Shown: positions 40,801 through 55,800 of the stretch, piece by piece
Layout: each line of letters starts with the position of its first letter
Numbering within the stretch: the first letter of the stretch is position 1
Source of the DNA: Dermatemys mawii
Taxonomy: Eukaryota > Chordata > Testudines > Dermatemydidae
Assembly (NCBI GenBank): GCA_007922305.1
Contig: ML677364.1
Span: 19,761,326-19,825,325, forward strand
Direction of reading: 5' to 3'
Length of the DNA stretch: 64,000 nt
The notes under the pieces: model-generated
What the model saw: only the letters and a program-made list of their open reading frames with translations
Told to the model about the DNA's origin: nothing
Databases searched by the model: none
Translations under genes and position numbers: made by a program

Positions 40801-43800
40801 AGTTCATGCCCCTCTACTATTTTTAGCAAAAAGAAAGCTTAAGAATAGGAAAGTCCAGCACTAGAATGTCCCCCGCTCTTGGAGGACAGCATAAAGGAAG
40901 TCCAACTGCACAATACAGCCCTCCCGCCTTCATAGAAAGGTTTACAATCACAGGGGAGTGTGAGGAGTGTGTGCCAAGCTCTGAAACAGGAAACAATCTG
41001 ACTGGGATTTTTCTAGCAAAGACTGCTGCTGCTTTGGGCCCTGATGACATAGGGGATTACTCTCCATTTACATCCTCCTATTATGTGGCAAGAAAGCCAG
41101 TTACTGGTTTAGCCTTGATTTATGCAGGAGAGGACCAACAAGACCTCTTTTCAAGACTAACTCCCTCAGCTCAATATGCTGATATTGCTGCACTGGCTCA
41201 TGCTATAGGAGGCCTGAGATGGGGAGTGCTGGAGTCTGATTTCAGTTGTGTGTGTAATGCACTTGCTGCTTTTCTTCCATTCAAGACAAAAAGAAATGAA
41301 TGGAACAAGAGTGATGGCAGGAGCATTAAGCATGCAGGCTTGTGACCGTGGTTGGATCAGGTGACACAAGACAAGGGATTGATGGAGGTCTGGGTAATGA
41401 AGGGTAAAGGCACAAGCCAAGAGTGGAAAAATTAAAAAAGATGGAATGATGAAGCAGATTTGGCTGCTTCCTAAGTGGAATTATATGGCCAGGCGGACAC
41501 CGCTGTGGAAGAGGCAGTGACAGCTAGGGCCGTGAAACAGAGAGAGAAAAACGGTTTTGATCTACAGGCTCTACAAAAGCAAAATGAGGAAATACAAGAC
41601 ACCTTAAAATCATTAGGTGGGGGAACTGGTGTATTATCTGAATAGCAACTAAAAAGACAGGGGTGGATAACTTGTGGCTCGAAAATCTGGGGAGGTCCTG
41701 GTTGGATTAAGAGAGGAGTTCATGAGAATAGACACACAGCAGCTGGACATTTAAATTAACTCAGCACTGAAGAGCAAGAGCGTACTGTGCAATGGAGGCC
41801 CACAGTGGGAAAAGATAGAGAGGAATATGTGGCAGGATGTGCCAGAAGTAGCCCAGTGGCGAGGAAAAGAAGGAGATTGTTAAGGCTCTAAGCTCTGACG
41901 GGCCTATTGGAAAGAATACAGGTGGACTATACAGGAGAATCACCTACCACTGCTAGAGGGAATAAGTGTTTTTTTGGTAATTGTAGATGCTTTTACTAGG
42001 CATACAGAAGCTATTCTGACTCAACGCTGTACCGCCATCACCACAGCTCAGGTGCTAACAGAGCAGGTATTCACTAGGTGGGGTTTTTCTAAGGCTATGG
42101 ATAGTGATAATGGTCCAGCATTCACGGGAAAAGTGACTAGGAAGGTTTGTGAGACACTAGAACATGATCAGAAATTCCATATACCATGCCACCCACAGAG
42201 TTCGGGACTGTGGAATGAGCCAACCAGACTGATAAAAACAACGCTGAAGAGGTGGTAAGTGGCTCAGGGAGAGACTGGGATGTTAAACTACACCTTGTTT
42301 TAAAGATCATAAGGAAAAGCATGGTGAAGGCAATGAAGGTTACCCCTTTTGAGACTATGACTAGAAGGGAGATGAGATATTCATTACGCCAGGAGTGGAC
42401 ATAATGCAGTGTAACAGAGCAGAACAGCACATACAAGAGGTACACAAGATGCTGGCAAGAAGCCTAGGAGAGGCCCAACCAAAAAAAATGAAAAGATTAT
42501 TGATGACCAGGCCTCTGGCAAGGCATATGAAGTGGTAGATCAGTTCCTTGTGCAGTATGTCTCAGATAAAAAGCCCTTTCCAAAAGACAGTTGCTATGTA
42601 ATGTACAAGGCTAGTCCATTCATACAGTTGGTCAGGGAAAAGGGGTGGTGAAACAGTGATTGAATGCTACACAGCCGAAACCATACTGAGGGAAGGACAG
42701 AAGGAATCTACTGATATAAAAAGAGGAAGCAACAATAATCGTTTTCTCTTTCAGGCGTTGATCACCATGGGAGATATATTATGCACTGCATTGGGGTGGC
42801 GTGGTATTGGCGACACAGCAGAGGAACAAGGTGGTGACAATGCACAAGGGAGGGAAAGCCACCGTAGCCATATGATTTCCAGGTAATCATGCAGGAAAGC
42901 CTACAGAGCTCTGGTACAGACTGAACTGCATCCAAGGTGGAAGATCCTGCAGCACAAGTCACTCTCAGGAGCAAGGACTTGGACTGGGGGACCCAAAGGG
43001 GGCCATGTGTTTAAACGGGATGGTAATGGCTAACCTAACCAGTTATAGCATGCGGTTAACACATGCGGGAAATATTACAGTTACTCTAGCAGATCATCAA
43101 ATGAACTACTGCCCATGAGTCCACCTGCCATGCCAGGAAAGTGACTGAGGCTTTGACATTCTCTCTGAATGTGGCTAAGAACTGGCAGAGTACCGCCACT
43201 GCTTCTGAACATACAGGTGTAAGAATGCTTTCTAAACCAGAATTGAAGCGAGACGAACCTGCCCAGAAATGGAAGCAGGACCTGACAATGGACTAATGAT
43301 AAGTTGTGAATATCAGATTATGTATAATAATGTACACTACAAAATGATATCTATAATATTGAATTTAGCCAATTTTACATTCCCATAGCAGCTCCGCATG
43401 CAAAATTTGTGCTTCTATATGCAAATGGTAGTAAACGTGGTGAAAATTTTCAGACACTCAATGGATGGGGTGGAATTGGAGGAAATTTGGTGGCCTGAGG
43501 AGGGAAAGAGTCAGAGAAAAGAGATAAAAGAGATACAGGAATAGTACAGGAGTTGAGGCATTGGGAACATCAACATGAAATCATATGCATATCAGAGTAT
43601 TGTGGGGAGAAAATCAGAAAATAGTTCAATTACAAAGCCTGTTAAAAAGTTAAACAACAGAATGAGGATATAGGAGAGGATTTAAAGGGGTTCAGGATGC
43701 TAGAAACACAGGACAGTTCTTTAGGGAAGTGGAAGCAGCAATCAATGAAATGCAAAAAATCATGAACCATCCTAATATATCAAAGGTGATTAGCGGTTTG

Positions 43801-46800
43801 TGGTAGGACAGCTTCCTAATATAGGAGCTACAAGTAGGACTAAAGGAAATTCAAGGTGGGGAAGTGCCTGGGCTGATAACAAATAAGGTGCTACTCAAGG
43901 ACCTATTATGCTGAGAAAAAGTGCACACTTAATGAGACATGGACCCTTCCTATAGTACTAGCAATACCAGTGGCCACAGGAATAAGTAAAGCATTAACAG
44001 TGTATAGCATCCAGTTTGTAGGTATGTTGGAACCTACCCTGGCATGTCATTCATCCTCAGATACTGGTAAGGAAGGGTGGAGGAGTCTGTAAAGCCCCGG
44101 ATACCTCATGTCGTTCTAAGAGGCATGGTACCTATTTATATTGTTGTGATGTACAGTACGTGGGTTCACCTTGGATTAAGAAATCCAAAATAACACGTTA
44201 CAGATGAGGCAATGGGGGACAAGGTCAAGCCAAGGTTGCAAAAGCTGGAGAAGGGAAATACTGTATAACCTCGTGAGTTGGACATTTTCAGTAAGGGACA
44301 CAAACATGTTATTGCAACTGGCCAATGTTCTACTGATTTTGTGCTTTAGCCTTTCTGATTTTGTCCCCACATGCCTGCGCTATTCTTTTGTGTTCATCCT
44401 TAGCTATTTGCCCATCTTTCCACTTTTTGAGGTTTCCTTTTTGATTTTCAAATAATTCAAGAGCTCCTCAGAGAGTGATTTTGACATCTTACTATTTTAA
44501 TTTTGCAACAGGATAGTTTGCTGTTGCACCTTTAATATTGTCTCTTTGAGAAACTGCCAGGCAGTGCTCAAATTACAGAGTAGTTTGGGGGAAATGGGAC
44601 CTCTTACTACTTTTAGGGACAACCTCACTTCTGTCTTACAGCCCCCTTACTTCTCAATACAGTTTAAGTGAACACAAGCCACTTGACATTCAGGGGCACA
44701 CAAACTCTTCTCCTATAATTTAAGCATTGCTGAGACCTCTCCTGAATGACTTTTTCCCCTAGATTTTCTTCCCATAGGCCCTTACCTACTAATTCCCAGC
44801 GTTTGTTAAAGTCTGATTTTTTAAAATAGTCTATTGTCCTTATTCTGCTGCTCTCACTCCTTCTTTTCCTTAGAATCATGAAATTGATCATTTCATGATC
44901 GCTTTCACTCAAATTGCCTTTAACCTTCCAATCTTCCCTTTTAGTTGGAATCGAGTTTACAATGGCTGTCCTCCTGGTTACTTTCCTCCACCTTACGAAA
45001 AAGAAATTGTCACTGGTACATTCCAAGAACTTATTGGACATTTTGTATTTTGCCATATTAGTTTCCAACACATCTCTAGCACAACTGTTAACTGTGACCA
45101 TTACAGCCTCTGCATAAAGCTATACATTGTAATTAAGTCAGTAAAATATTTGCTTTATGGTTCCTCTTCCTCCCACCCCACCCCACCCCTTTCATTGTCT
45201 CATCCACCTGCTGTGTCTTGTCACAACTTTAACTGTGAATCATCTGGGATGGAGGTTTGTACAATATCTAATACAACAGGGTTCTGAATTCCTTACTGTT
45301 GCCCACAGGTGTACTGCTATACAGTATATAAATCAATCAATCCTCTGTTTCAGCATATTTTTGTGACCATCTCTTTTTCCTGCAGAGCCAAGAATAGGAG
45401 GAGCTGACCAATTATTTCTCATTTAGATAGTAAGCTGACTTAAAGAGAGACCATGAGCACGTGTGTGGAGGGAGGTTTGGTCTGAGCACAGGAACTCCTG
45501 AGTTTTAATCCCAGCTCTTACAATGATTTCCTCTGTGACCTTGAGAAAATTACTTAACCTCTTTCTCTCAGGTTTATCATCAGTAAAATGGAAATAATAC
45601 TCACTTATCTCCCAGGTATGTTGTAAGGATTCACATGTTTCTATCTGTACAGTCCTTCAAAATACCCAAATCATGTAGTAGTAGTAGTATTTCCCATACC
45701 TTCCAGCAGTCAGTTGGCTCATCTCCTTTAGGAAAAAAATAGTTTCTTCCTCCTTTGCATTAAAAGATACTGTGTGGATTGGGTATGGGCTGTTAGAAAC
45801 CTTCTGCAAGAGTAGCTGCTTCATGTCCTTTGGAAAATCACCCACAGTAAAGTAATAAACAGCTTCAACCTATGGTAGATACATTATGCATATTATTAAA
45901 CAGAAAACAACAATAGGAAGAATTATTTTGCATATAGATACTTTACATTTATTCTAGCAATGCATAGTGTTGACACGAGGAAAGAAAAATCAGTAGAGCT
46001 GACTCATTACAAGGGCCACAAGGGTAATAGAGGCTGGGTTCTCCTCACTTATACTGATGTTAATCAGAGGTTACTCCACTGGAGTCAGTGGAGTTACACT
46101 AGCATAAAACTCGTTGAAGTGACAGGAGAATCAGTCCCACAGCTATCACACCTTAGTATCTGAGACAGAATATGGCAATAACTGCAGTATCTCGAGCACT
46201 GTATTAGCATTGGTAAATGATCACTTTTAAAAGAAGCCACGCTCCATGTACACAGTAGGGAGCTCTGGAGCACCCACTAAGGAAAATAAGATAAAACTGA
46301 TTGAGCCTGAGAAGATATGAAGGAACCATGTCTGTGCCTTCATGCTGCTGTGAGGTACAGTCCTACAGTAAAGCAGATTCAATCCTCCATTAGACCCAGT
46401 GAGTGTTTCAATTTTTGCCTTCTAAAGGGTATGTGTACCCTTTGAGCGTGGTCTGTAATTTCCAGTTCAAGGAGACATACCTGTGCTAGCTCTAGTTGAG
46501 CTAGAATCCTAAAAATAGAGTGTAGTCTCAGCAGCAAAGCCGCGGGAGGCTAGCCGCCTCGAGCAGATATCTAGCATCTTGGACCGCTATATGTACTTGA
46601 GTGGCAAGCCTGTCCCATAACTTGCACTGCCATGGTTACACTATTTTAGCACACTAGCTCAATCACAGCTAGCACAGGTATGTTTCTTTGAACTAGGAAT
46701 TACAGCCACAGTTCAAAGTATAGACACAACCTTAATGGGTCTTCATCTCAGTGCCCTGAATCCCTGATGAGCTAATAAGACTGACACATGGGCATTTTTA

Positions 46801-49800
46801 CCCCAACTTTTACTACATGCACAGAGGAGGCAGGAGTCTCCAGCTACCCCATGCAATTAGTAGGTGTTGGAAACTGCAGATGAACTACTGCTGACTCACT
46901 GAGGCAGGTGTGAGTCATTAGATTCCACCCTGAGTGTCAGGGAGGGAGGAATAGCCCTCTGGGAGAGTGACCTAGGATCTGAGACACGTACGTCCTGAGG
47001 AAAGGAGCCCTAGGGAGTAGCTATGCCTGAGATGAAGGACAGTAACAGGTTACAATGGCGCCATTGCACCACGTCCACATGCAGAAGGTGCCAATTACGG
47101 TTGCCAAGCAAGAGTGCTGGAAGCTCCCTAGAAGTGGGCGGGGGCCACTGATGCCTGGACTATGCCCCTCTCCCACCCCATTCCACCACAAGGCTTTGCC
47201 TGAGTTCTGCCCCTCCCTACTTGGTCCCACCTGCGCTCTGCCCCACGGCCGTGCCCCGCTCAGCCTCTTCCCCCAGACCCCGCCTGCCATTCATTCCTTT
47301 CCGCCCCCTCCTCCCCGTCACTCACCCTTAAGGCAGGAGAAAAGGCTATGCTCTCCCACTTTTAAAAGTGACGGGGCCCCTGTTGCCTGCTGTCCAGTTT
47401 TCAACTGGAAAGTCCGGTCGAAAAGCAGACCTGGCAGTGTCTGGTCAGCAGTCCAGTTGCAGGAGTAACCAGGAGAGCGGGAAAAGCAGCTGCTGTTGCC
47501 TGGAGGAGCTGCCGCTCAGCTAGAGAGAAAGAGAACTGGCGCCCAAGAGCCTGGCTCTGGCAGAGAGAGGTAGATTCCGGCTACATGCCTCCCAAGAGGA
47601 TCCTGTCCACTCCCCCTCCCCCCACCATAGCATGCTGCTGTGCTTGCCGCTGGCCCCTACCTAACTCCAGGGACCAACCCTCCACCTCACTCCACTGTGT
47701 TCTTTCCTCCAATCTCTGCCTCGCTGGGGAACCAACACGCCCACCCCACCCAGCTATGCTCCTGCCCCTGCCCCACTCTGGGGTAGGGTTGCCAGGCATA
47801 CGGTTTTTCACCGGAATGCCCGGTCAAAAAGTGACCCCGGCAACTCCAATAGGCACTGCCAACCGGCCCATGATAAGTCTGCGGCTCCCTGCCTTCCATA
47901 TCCGCGGACGGTTCCCAGAAGTGGCTGCCTGGACCCTACAGCCCCTAGACGCATGGGCAGCCAGGGAGGCTCCACACATTACCTCCACCCCAGTGCTGGC
48001 TGCACAGCTCTCATTCGCTAGGAACCATGACCAATGCAAGCTGCAGGGGGGGCACCTGTGGGTATGAGGCAGCGCACAGAGCCTTGCTGGCCGCTCATGC
48101 ATCTAGGGGCTGCAGGGACCTGGCGGCTGCTTCCTGGGACCTGCATTAAGCACCGCAGGAATCCTGCCCCTCCTCCCACACCCAGAACCTCCTGCCCCAG
48201 CCTGGAGCTCTCTCCCGCACCCAAACTCCCTCCCAGAGCCCACACAACGCACACACACACACCCCAACTCTGTCCCGGCCCTGAGACCCTTCCTGCATCC
48301 TAAACCCCTCATCCCCGGGCCTACTCCAGAGCCCACCCACCACCCTCCCCCACACCCTGAACCCCTCATTCCTGGCCCCACACAGAGCCCTCACCCCCCT
48401 CCCACATGCCAACCCCCTGCCCCAGCCCAGTGAAAGTGAATAAGAGTGGAGGGAGAGCAAGCAACAGAGGGAAGGGAGAAGGGGTGGGGAAGAGGTTTTC
48501 AGTTTTGTGCCATTAGAAATTTGGCAACCCTACTCTGGGGACCAACCCTGCCATGAGGGCCCACAAATATGTTTGGTGCTGGGCCCATAAAAGGTTAATC
48601 CAGCCCTGATGAAGATTTAGGCTAAGTAAAGAAACCACAGGAGCAATCTAGTCTGGGGAAACTGTTTAGCCACTGTAAATTTAATATGAAATTATTTTTT
48701 TGTTAACGAAGCCAGCCTCCAAGAGTGAGTCACTTTATGACTCTACAACAGGGGTGGGCAAACTTTTTGGCCCGAGGGCCACACTGAGGTTGAAAATCGT
48801 GTGGAGGGCCGGGTAGGGAAGGCTGTGCCTCCCCAAACAGCCTGGCCCCGCCTCCTACCTGACCCCCACCCACCTTCCGCCCTCTGACTGCCCCCCTCAG
48901 AACCTCCAACCCATCCAAACCCCTCCCCCCGCCACTCCTAGTCTCCTGCTCGCCCCCTCCTGAGACCCCCCCACTCTAACATCTGATCTAACTGCCCCCC
49001 AGGAACCAACCCACCATCTAAGCCCCCCTGCTCTTTGTTCCCTAACTGCCCCTTCCCAAGACCCCCCCATCCTAACCACTCCCCTCCCCAGAACACCACC
49101 ACCTAAGCCCCTCCCGCCCTTACTTAGCGTATTCAGCCAGACACTCCAGCCTGTGACCCATAAGGCCCCCCACGCTCCACCCGCCCGGCGCCCCGGAGGG
49201 GAGTGTGGGACCTCGCAGCCACGCTCCGCCCACCCGACGCCCCGGCCCAGGAACACCCTGGGTCGCGGCCACACGCGCCTGGCCCACCGGCCCGGACGTT
49301 CGGGGCCCCGCGGCTTCCCGCACCATGGCTTGGTCTGCCCAGGAGCGTGGGGCCCACGGTGCCCAGTGCATGGCCAGGAGTGCAGTGCCACTGGCACCGT
49401 GCCTCCGGCTGAGCTCACAGGCCGGATAAAAATGGCCAGCAGGCCGCAGTTTGCCCACCTCTGCTCTACAATGAAGGTGTACCTTTTGCCTGGAGCCAAG
49501 TGGGGACTCCACCAGCTTACTACATATCTCTGAATATAGACTAAATGAATGTTCATTGATAAGATAAGAGTTGTAATTAAACTCTGTTTCATGATGGCCA
49601 ACATCCAAAAGGACTCTCCTGGGCGGTGCACTATTCCACCACTGTCTACAAAAATAATAATAAGGCATATGCGTGAGGCTCTCTACCAGTTGGCTGGATT
49701 GTTTAACATTCTCTTCAGACCTAAACCTTCAAGGCCTGATAAGCCTGGTTATTTTTTTCAGCCAGACAATGCTGCAAATTGGTAATGTTTTCCCAAAAAG

Positions 49801-52800
49801 CAGTGATTGTCACATTGCTTTAAAAAAAAAAAAAATCAAGCATAAGAAAAATGTCACCCTTGGACAAATTAACTCCTCACCCAGTTTAATTTTAGTATCA
49901 AATTACACAGGAGTCAAGACTCATGCAGGATGACATCCATCCTAGGTAGAGAACCATGAGGCCTAAACACCACTTTACATCCTACTTAAATTAACATCTC
50001 AAAGTAAGACTTAAGTGGAACCTTGCACTGATCCTCTGCACATCCCCTGTGTGAATGGATAACTCAGTCCAAACATAGAGGGCCAAATTTACTACTGAAT
50101 TTAACTTTAAATGAGTTTTACCAAATTTCTCCAGCAATAACTTTGGTCCAATGTGTCTTTGCTGTCACAGGAATGGAGTGGCTGGCTAAATTTATGTATA
50201 TATTTTTATATCCTTTGGCTTTCCTTTAATGGGTAATGTAAAATGGCCCTATTAAAATAAATAGAATTTAACTGCAAAAATACTTGGTATACTTTGGGCA
50301 CTACTACTATAAGAGAACTACTCAACCACTTGGTGAGGCTACAGTTTGGATGTCACAGGAGAGTTTACAGAATTCCTGGAATTAGCTAGTGCTAAGTTAG
50401 AACAGTCATATATATTTTTGGATCTTCCTGCATATTTCAGTAAGCAATACAGAATAAAAATGATGTCCTTTTCTTGAATATTTAATACTGATATTTTCAT
50501 AAAAAAAATATTTTGAAAAGTATATCTGGTAAAGACACTGGAGGGAATTATTTATTTTATGCATCATGACTTCAGAACATATTTACCTTTCATGCTCCAC
50601 AGGAAAACAAAAGCAAGTTTCTGCTTTCAGAACCTGACACATTTACATATGATATTGGTAAATATGGGCTGTAACTCTACTGGAAAGAAATACTGTCTAG
50701 ATAGCCACAAGTTCTCTCTTTAGCCCTTCACAATTCATTAGGATAACACTTGCAATCAAATTCTCCCACTGAATATTCTTGGGTTTATTGGAAACTTCAG
50801 AAGAGATGTATTAACTTACTGTCTCATCACTTATGGCTTCCAACAGAGCCTCAGTGGAGCTAGTGTGGCTGATGGCTGGCAGATGGTCCAACTTCCAGAG
50901 CCATTTAACGGCAGACTCAACAGAATATTCAGACACAGGAACAGCTTTCTGTTGCCACTTCACAAGATCTTGTGCGGTGCTGAAAATAATATCAGTGATT
51001 ATTCACCAGTAATGAGGAGCCACCAACAATATACAAACAGCAGAGCTCAAAATATTTCTACTATATTAGACCTTTAATAATAATAAACCACCAACTCTTG
51101 AGGTTGTAGTATTCCATTAGTAGGACAGTAGTTGAAATACACATTTCTAAAACCAGACTAGCAATAAGTTAAAGAGGCAAAATAAAACCCTCATAAGGCA
51201 CCACAAGTTTGAACATTAGTTTCTAAGGCAGTTGTTTCTAAAACAGAACTAAGAAAACAAAAAAAAACAGGTGCTTTAAGAACAATTTCTAGAGCATGTT
51301 TCCCCTTAAACATGCAAAAAACAATATAAAAGACCTATCTGAGAAGTAGCTGACTATACAGGCTGGTGGAATGTGATGGGGAGGGAACAGAAATATTCCA
51401 AAAGTAAGAAATAAATAATCAATTTTAACACTGTTGCTAAGCTAAAACAAATGGCCATGTTCTCTAAAAACTGGGGAGACAGCATGGTCTAGTACTTAAA
51501 TCACTTACATTATGACAACCGAGTGTCATAAAACCTAGGTTTTATTTCTTGCTTCACCCCGACTTGCTGCGTCACCTTTGTGACTAATGAGCGATTTTTA
51601 GCCACTATGTCTTCTGTAAAATGAGATTAATACTGACTTACCTACCAAACCAGAACGCTGGAATGCGGAGTTCATCAGTATTTTGAAAGTGCTTTGAAGT
51701 TTTTGTCTTGAAGGCATTACAGAAGTACAAAGTGTGTGAGCATGTGCATGTATACAGAGAAAGAAGAAAAAAAACAGGTGGCACTAGTCTCTGTGACATT
51801 CCAGAAAGCATCATTCTGGAGAATTTTTAATTTCCACAGAATTTTTTTAAAAAGATAAAAATCTATTTTTGTGCTAAATCCCCCTCCACAGCCTGATAAA
51901 TTCAGGAAATACTTAACTTTATTGTGCCTCAATTTTGATATAACTTTGCAGATCACCTTTAAAAAAGTGTTGTATGTGTTTTTCAAAGGCCATGTAATTC
52001 ATTTCTGATCTTCAAACCTTAAGTGTATTGAGAGGTGGAGAATTAAGCACTTCAGGGCACTAGAATCAAATCTGTGGCATAAATCATGGGCAAAATTACT
52101 TTAGGCGTCACATTCTAATTTTTAGTAGACTTTCTGAAGTCATTTTTCAAAACAGCATGCATTAAATTGCTCATAAACTTTGCGTACACATGACTTGCAT
52201 GCACACAACTCCCATCCTTACGTGAACATAAATCGAGATTTGTGTATGCAAATATCTAGATGATTGGATAAATAAAGGTTTGCACATGCACATGAATTTG
52301 AAAACCTGAGCCTATTTGTCACTGGGTACGAATTAATTTACTCAAATTAGGAAAGGAATACAGTTTCTTTGTTAAGGCACTGGACTGAGTCTCAAGACAT
52401 CTGGTTTCACTTCCCAGCTCTGCTGCTGTGCAATTTACTGTGTAACACACACTAGACAAATCACTATTTCTCTGTGGCGTAGTGGCCTAACTGTAAAATG
52501 CAGATATCAATACTTCCTTTCTCCCAATCTGTGGTAGTAACAGTACAGACGGACAGCACCTAACATAATGAGGCACTGAACTTGGTGGGAGCCTTTAGGC
52601 ACTACCATAAATAATAATAATGACCATTACTACTGCAGTAAGCATATCATTAGAATACATATCTATACTCTACAGTACTTCTCTTCATCGCATTAACAAT
52701 AAAGGAGAAAATAAACACCATTTCCCTTACCGAATGAGGTTAAACTTGGCAAGCAGAGCCACTTGCTGTGAGAGGACCATAGAAAGCGCCTCACGGCACA

Positions 52801-55800
52801 GGTCAAATTCAGTTCTACATACAGTGCCAAAGTCCAGAACAATGGTGATGCACGATTCCAGAATCACTCCAAATATCTGCCGACTTTCGCTGGTTACCCA
52901 TTCCATTCTCTGCTTATACAGCTCAATAGCTCCAGTTAGACAGTCCACAAAATGAAGAATTAACTCTTTTTTGGCTGTCAGCTTTATTTAAATACAAGAG
53001 AGAATGAACATGAAGATCGAAACAAATAACTCAAAGCAGTCCCAAGTCCAGCAAAGCGCAATGACTGATTTGCAGTGCCAGATATGCCAGCCAAGGCAGC
53101 AATGAAACAACCATTTTTCTTTCACTAATTTCAGCAGCAGATACTTGACAGATGTCTCCGAGTCTCTTAAATATAATGGAAAAGCCACTGTACCTTATCC
53201 TAACTGGATTCCACGATATTTAAACAAGCATAGGGCAGTGTCAACTAGTTTGCATGACTTATTTGTGATATGATCAGAGCAATGTAAGTGACTTTAAAAG
53301 AAATGAGGGTATTGGGGGTGGGAAAGGACTGCAGAGCAGATGGATGGATAAATTGAGGGCACTGGGAAACTAGTTATTAAGTTAGGGCAAGATTGTGACT
53401 TGTTCTTAAAATGCTGAGCAGAGGAATAAATTCTTTCCTGGGGCAGTGTAATCTCAATCTTGTCCTTAAGCAGCAGTATGAAAAGAAATTTAAAATGTTT
53501 CTTTGTATTTCTGTTCAGGATGCCCAACATTCAGTATATATTGGGTCTAAGTATTTGTATTTAGCTATTTGGTACAAATTTTAGGCACAAATGCAAATTA
53601 AAAACAAAAACTAACTTCCCTTAATCCCCAGCCCCATCAGTAAATTAAGCAAAGCCAAGGCCTACTCCTGGAAAGAAAAATAATTATAAACAAAAGAGAA
53701 ATATACCTAAGACCTTCTCTAGACTTCATGACATTCACCCCAGGGTTCTAGGCAAAGTTATAGGCATTAACCTGACTCACGTACATAAGAACGGCCCCAC
53801 GGTATTGACCGTTGGTCCATCTAGCCCAATATCTTGTTTTCCAACAACAGCCAGTGCCAGACGCTTCAGAGGGATTGAACAGAATAGGGCAATCAGCAAG
53901 TGATCCATCCCCTGTCATCAAATCCCAGCTTCTGGCAGTCACAGGTTTAGGGATATACAGACCACGTGGCTGCATCCCTGACCATCTTAGCTAACCGCCA
54001 TTGATGGACCTATCCTCCATGAACTTATCTAATCCTTTTTAAACCCAGTTACACTTCTGGTCTTCATAACATCCCCTGGCAACAAGTTCCACAAGTTGAC
54101 TATGCATCATGCGAAGAAGTACTTCCTTTTATTTGTTTTAAACCTATTATCTATTTAATTTAGTTGGGTTACCCTGGTTCCTGTGTTATGTGAAGGGATA
54201 AATAAAAAGCACATGTTGTGAGAGAACTATCCACAATGACTCCAAGATCTCTTTCTTGGGTGGTAACAGCTAATTTAGATTCCATAATTTTGTAAATATA
54301 GTTGGGATTATGTTTTTCAATGTGCATTACTCTGAATCCACAATGAATTTCATCTGCTAATTTTCTTGCCCAGCCATACAGTTTTGTGAGATCTCTTTGT
54401 AACTCCTCTCAGTCAGCTTTGGACTTAACTATCTGAGTAATTTTGTATCATCCTCAAAGCTTTGCCACATAACTGTTTACTCCCTTTTCCAGGTCATTTA
54501 TGAATATGTTGAACGATACCGGTTCCAGAATAGACCCTTGGTGGACTCCCCTATTTACCTCTTTCTATTGTTAAAACTGACCATTTATTCCTACCTTTTA
54601 TTTGCTGTCTTTTAACCAATTACTGATCCATGAGAGAACCTTCCCTCTTAGCCCATGACTGCTTACTTTGCTTAAGAGCCTTTGGTGAGGGATTTTGTCA
54701 AAGGCTTTCTGAAAGTCCAAGTACACTATATGCACTGGATCACCTTTGTCTACATATTTATTAGAATTATTTGAGGGTCAACAGATTGGTGAGATACAAT
54801 TTCCCTTAAAAAAAGCCATGTTGACACTTCCCCAAAAAAACATGCTCATCTGTGTGTCTGATAATTCTGTTTTTTACTATATTTTCAACGAATCTGTCTG
54901 ATACTGAACTTAGGCTTACCAGCCTGTAATTGCCAGGATCACCTCTAGAGCCTTCTTTTAAAAACTGGCATCACATTAGCTATCCTCCAGTCATCTCGTA
55001 CAGAAGCTGATTTAAGCAATAGGTTGCATGCTACAGTTAGAAGTTCAGCAATTTCATATCTGAGGTCCTTCAGAATTCCGGGGTTAATACCATCTAGTCC
55101 TGGGGGCTTATTTCTCTTTAATTTATCAATTTGTTCCAAAACCTCCTCTACTGACGCCTCAGTCTGGGGCATTTCCTCTGATTTGTCACCAAAAAAGAAT
55201 GGCTTGGGTTTGGGAATCTCCCTCACATCCAATGCAAAGAATTTGTTCATCTTCTGTCCAATGGTCTTGCCTTCCTCGAGTATTCCTTTAGCATCTTAAT
55301 TGTTCAGTGTCCCCACTGATTGTCTGGCAAGCTTCCTGCTTCTGATGTACTTAAAAACATTTTTTTCTCTTATTTTTTTGTGTCTTTTCCTAGCTGCTTT
55401 TCACGTTCTTTTTTGGCTGCCTAATTCTATACTTTGCTTCTCAGAGTTTATGTGCCTTTTTATTTACCTCACTAGGATCTGACTTCCAATTTTTGAAAGA
55501 TGCCTTTTTGCTTCTAATCACCTTTTTTACTTTGCTGTTTAGCCATAGTGGCATTTATTTTGGTCCTCTTACTGTTTTTATTTTATTTGGGATATACATT
55601 TAGTCTGAGAGTTTATTATGGTGTTTTTAAATAGTTTTTGTGGCTTACAGGCATTTCACTCTTGTGACTGTTCCTTTTAATTTCCATTTAACTAGCTTCC
55701 TCACTTTTGTGTGGTTCTCCTTTTGGAAGTTAAATGCTACTGTGGGTGAGTTTCTTTGGTATTTTTCCCACTACAAGGATGTTACATTCAATTACATTAT

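Noticed and set aside
47585..48460. Several 90-160 codon open frames on both strands
   Set aside because: Inside the GC-rich hAT at 47784-48532 and flanking repeats; no protein similarity.
48897..49668. 244- and 182-codon open frames on the minus strand
   Set aside because: They cover the interior of the hAT element at 48749-49463, overlap each other in several frames and show no conserved domain.
53812..53994. Short plus-strand coding candidate
   Set aside because: It lies in the 3' region of a minus-strand CR1 element.
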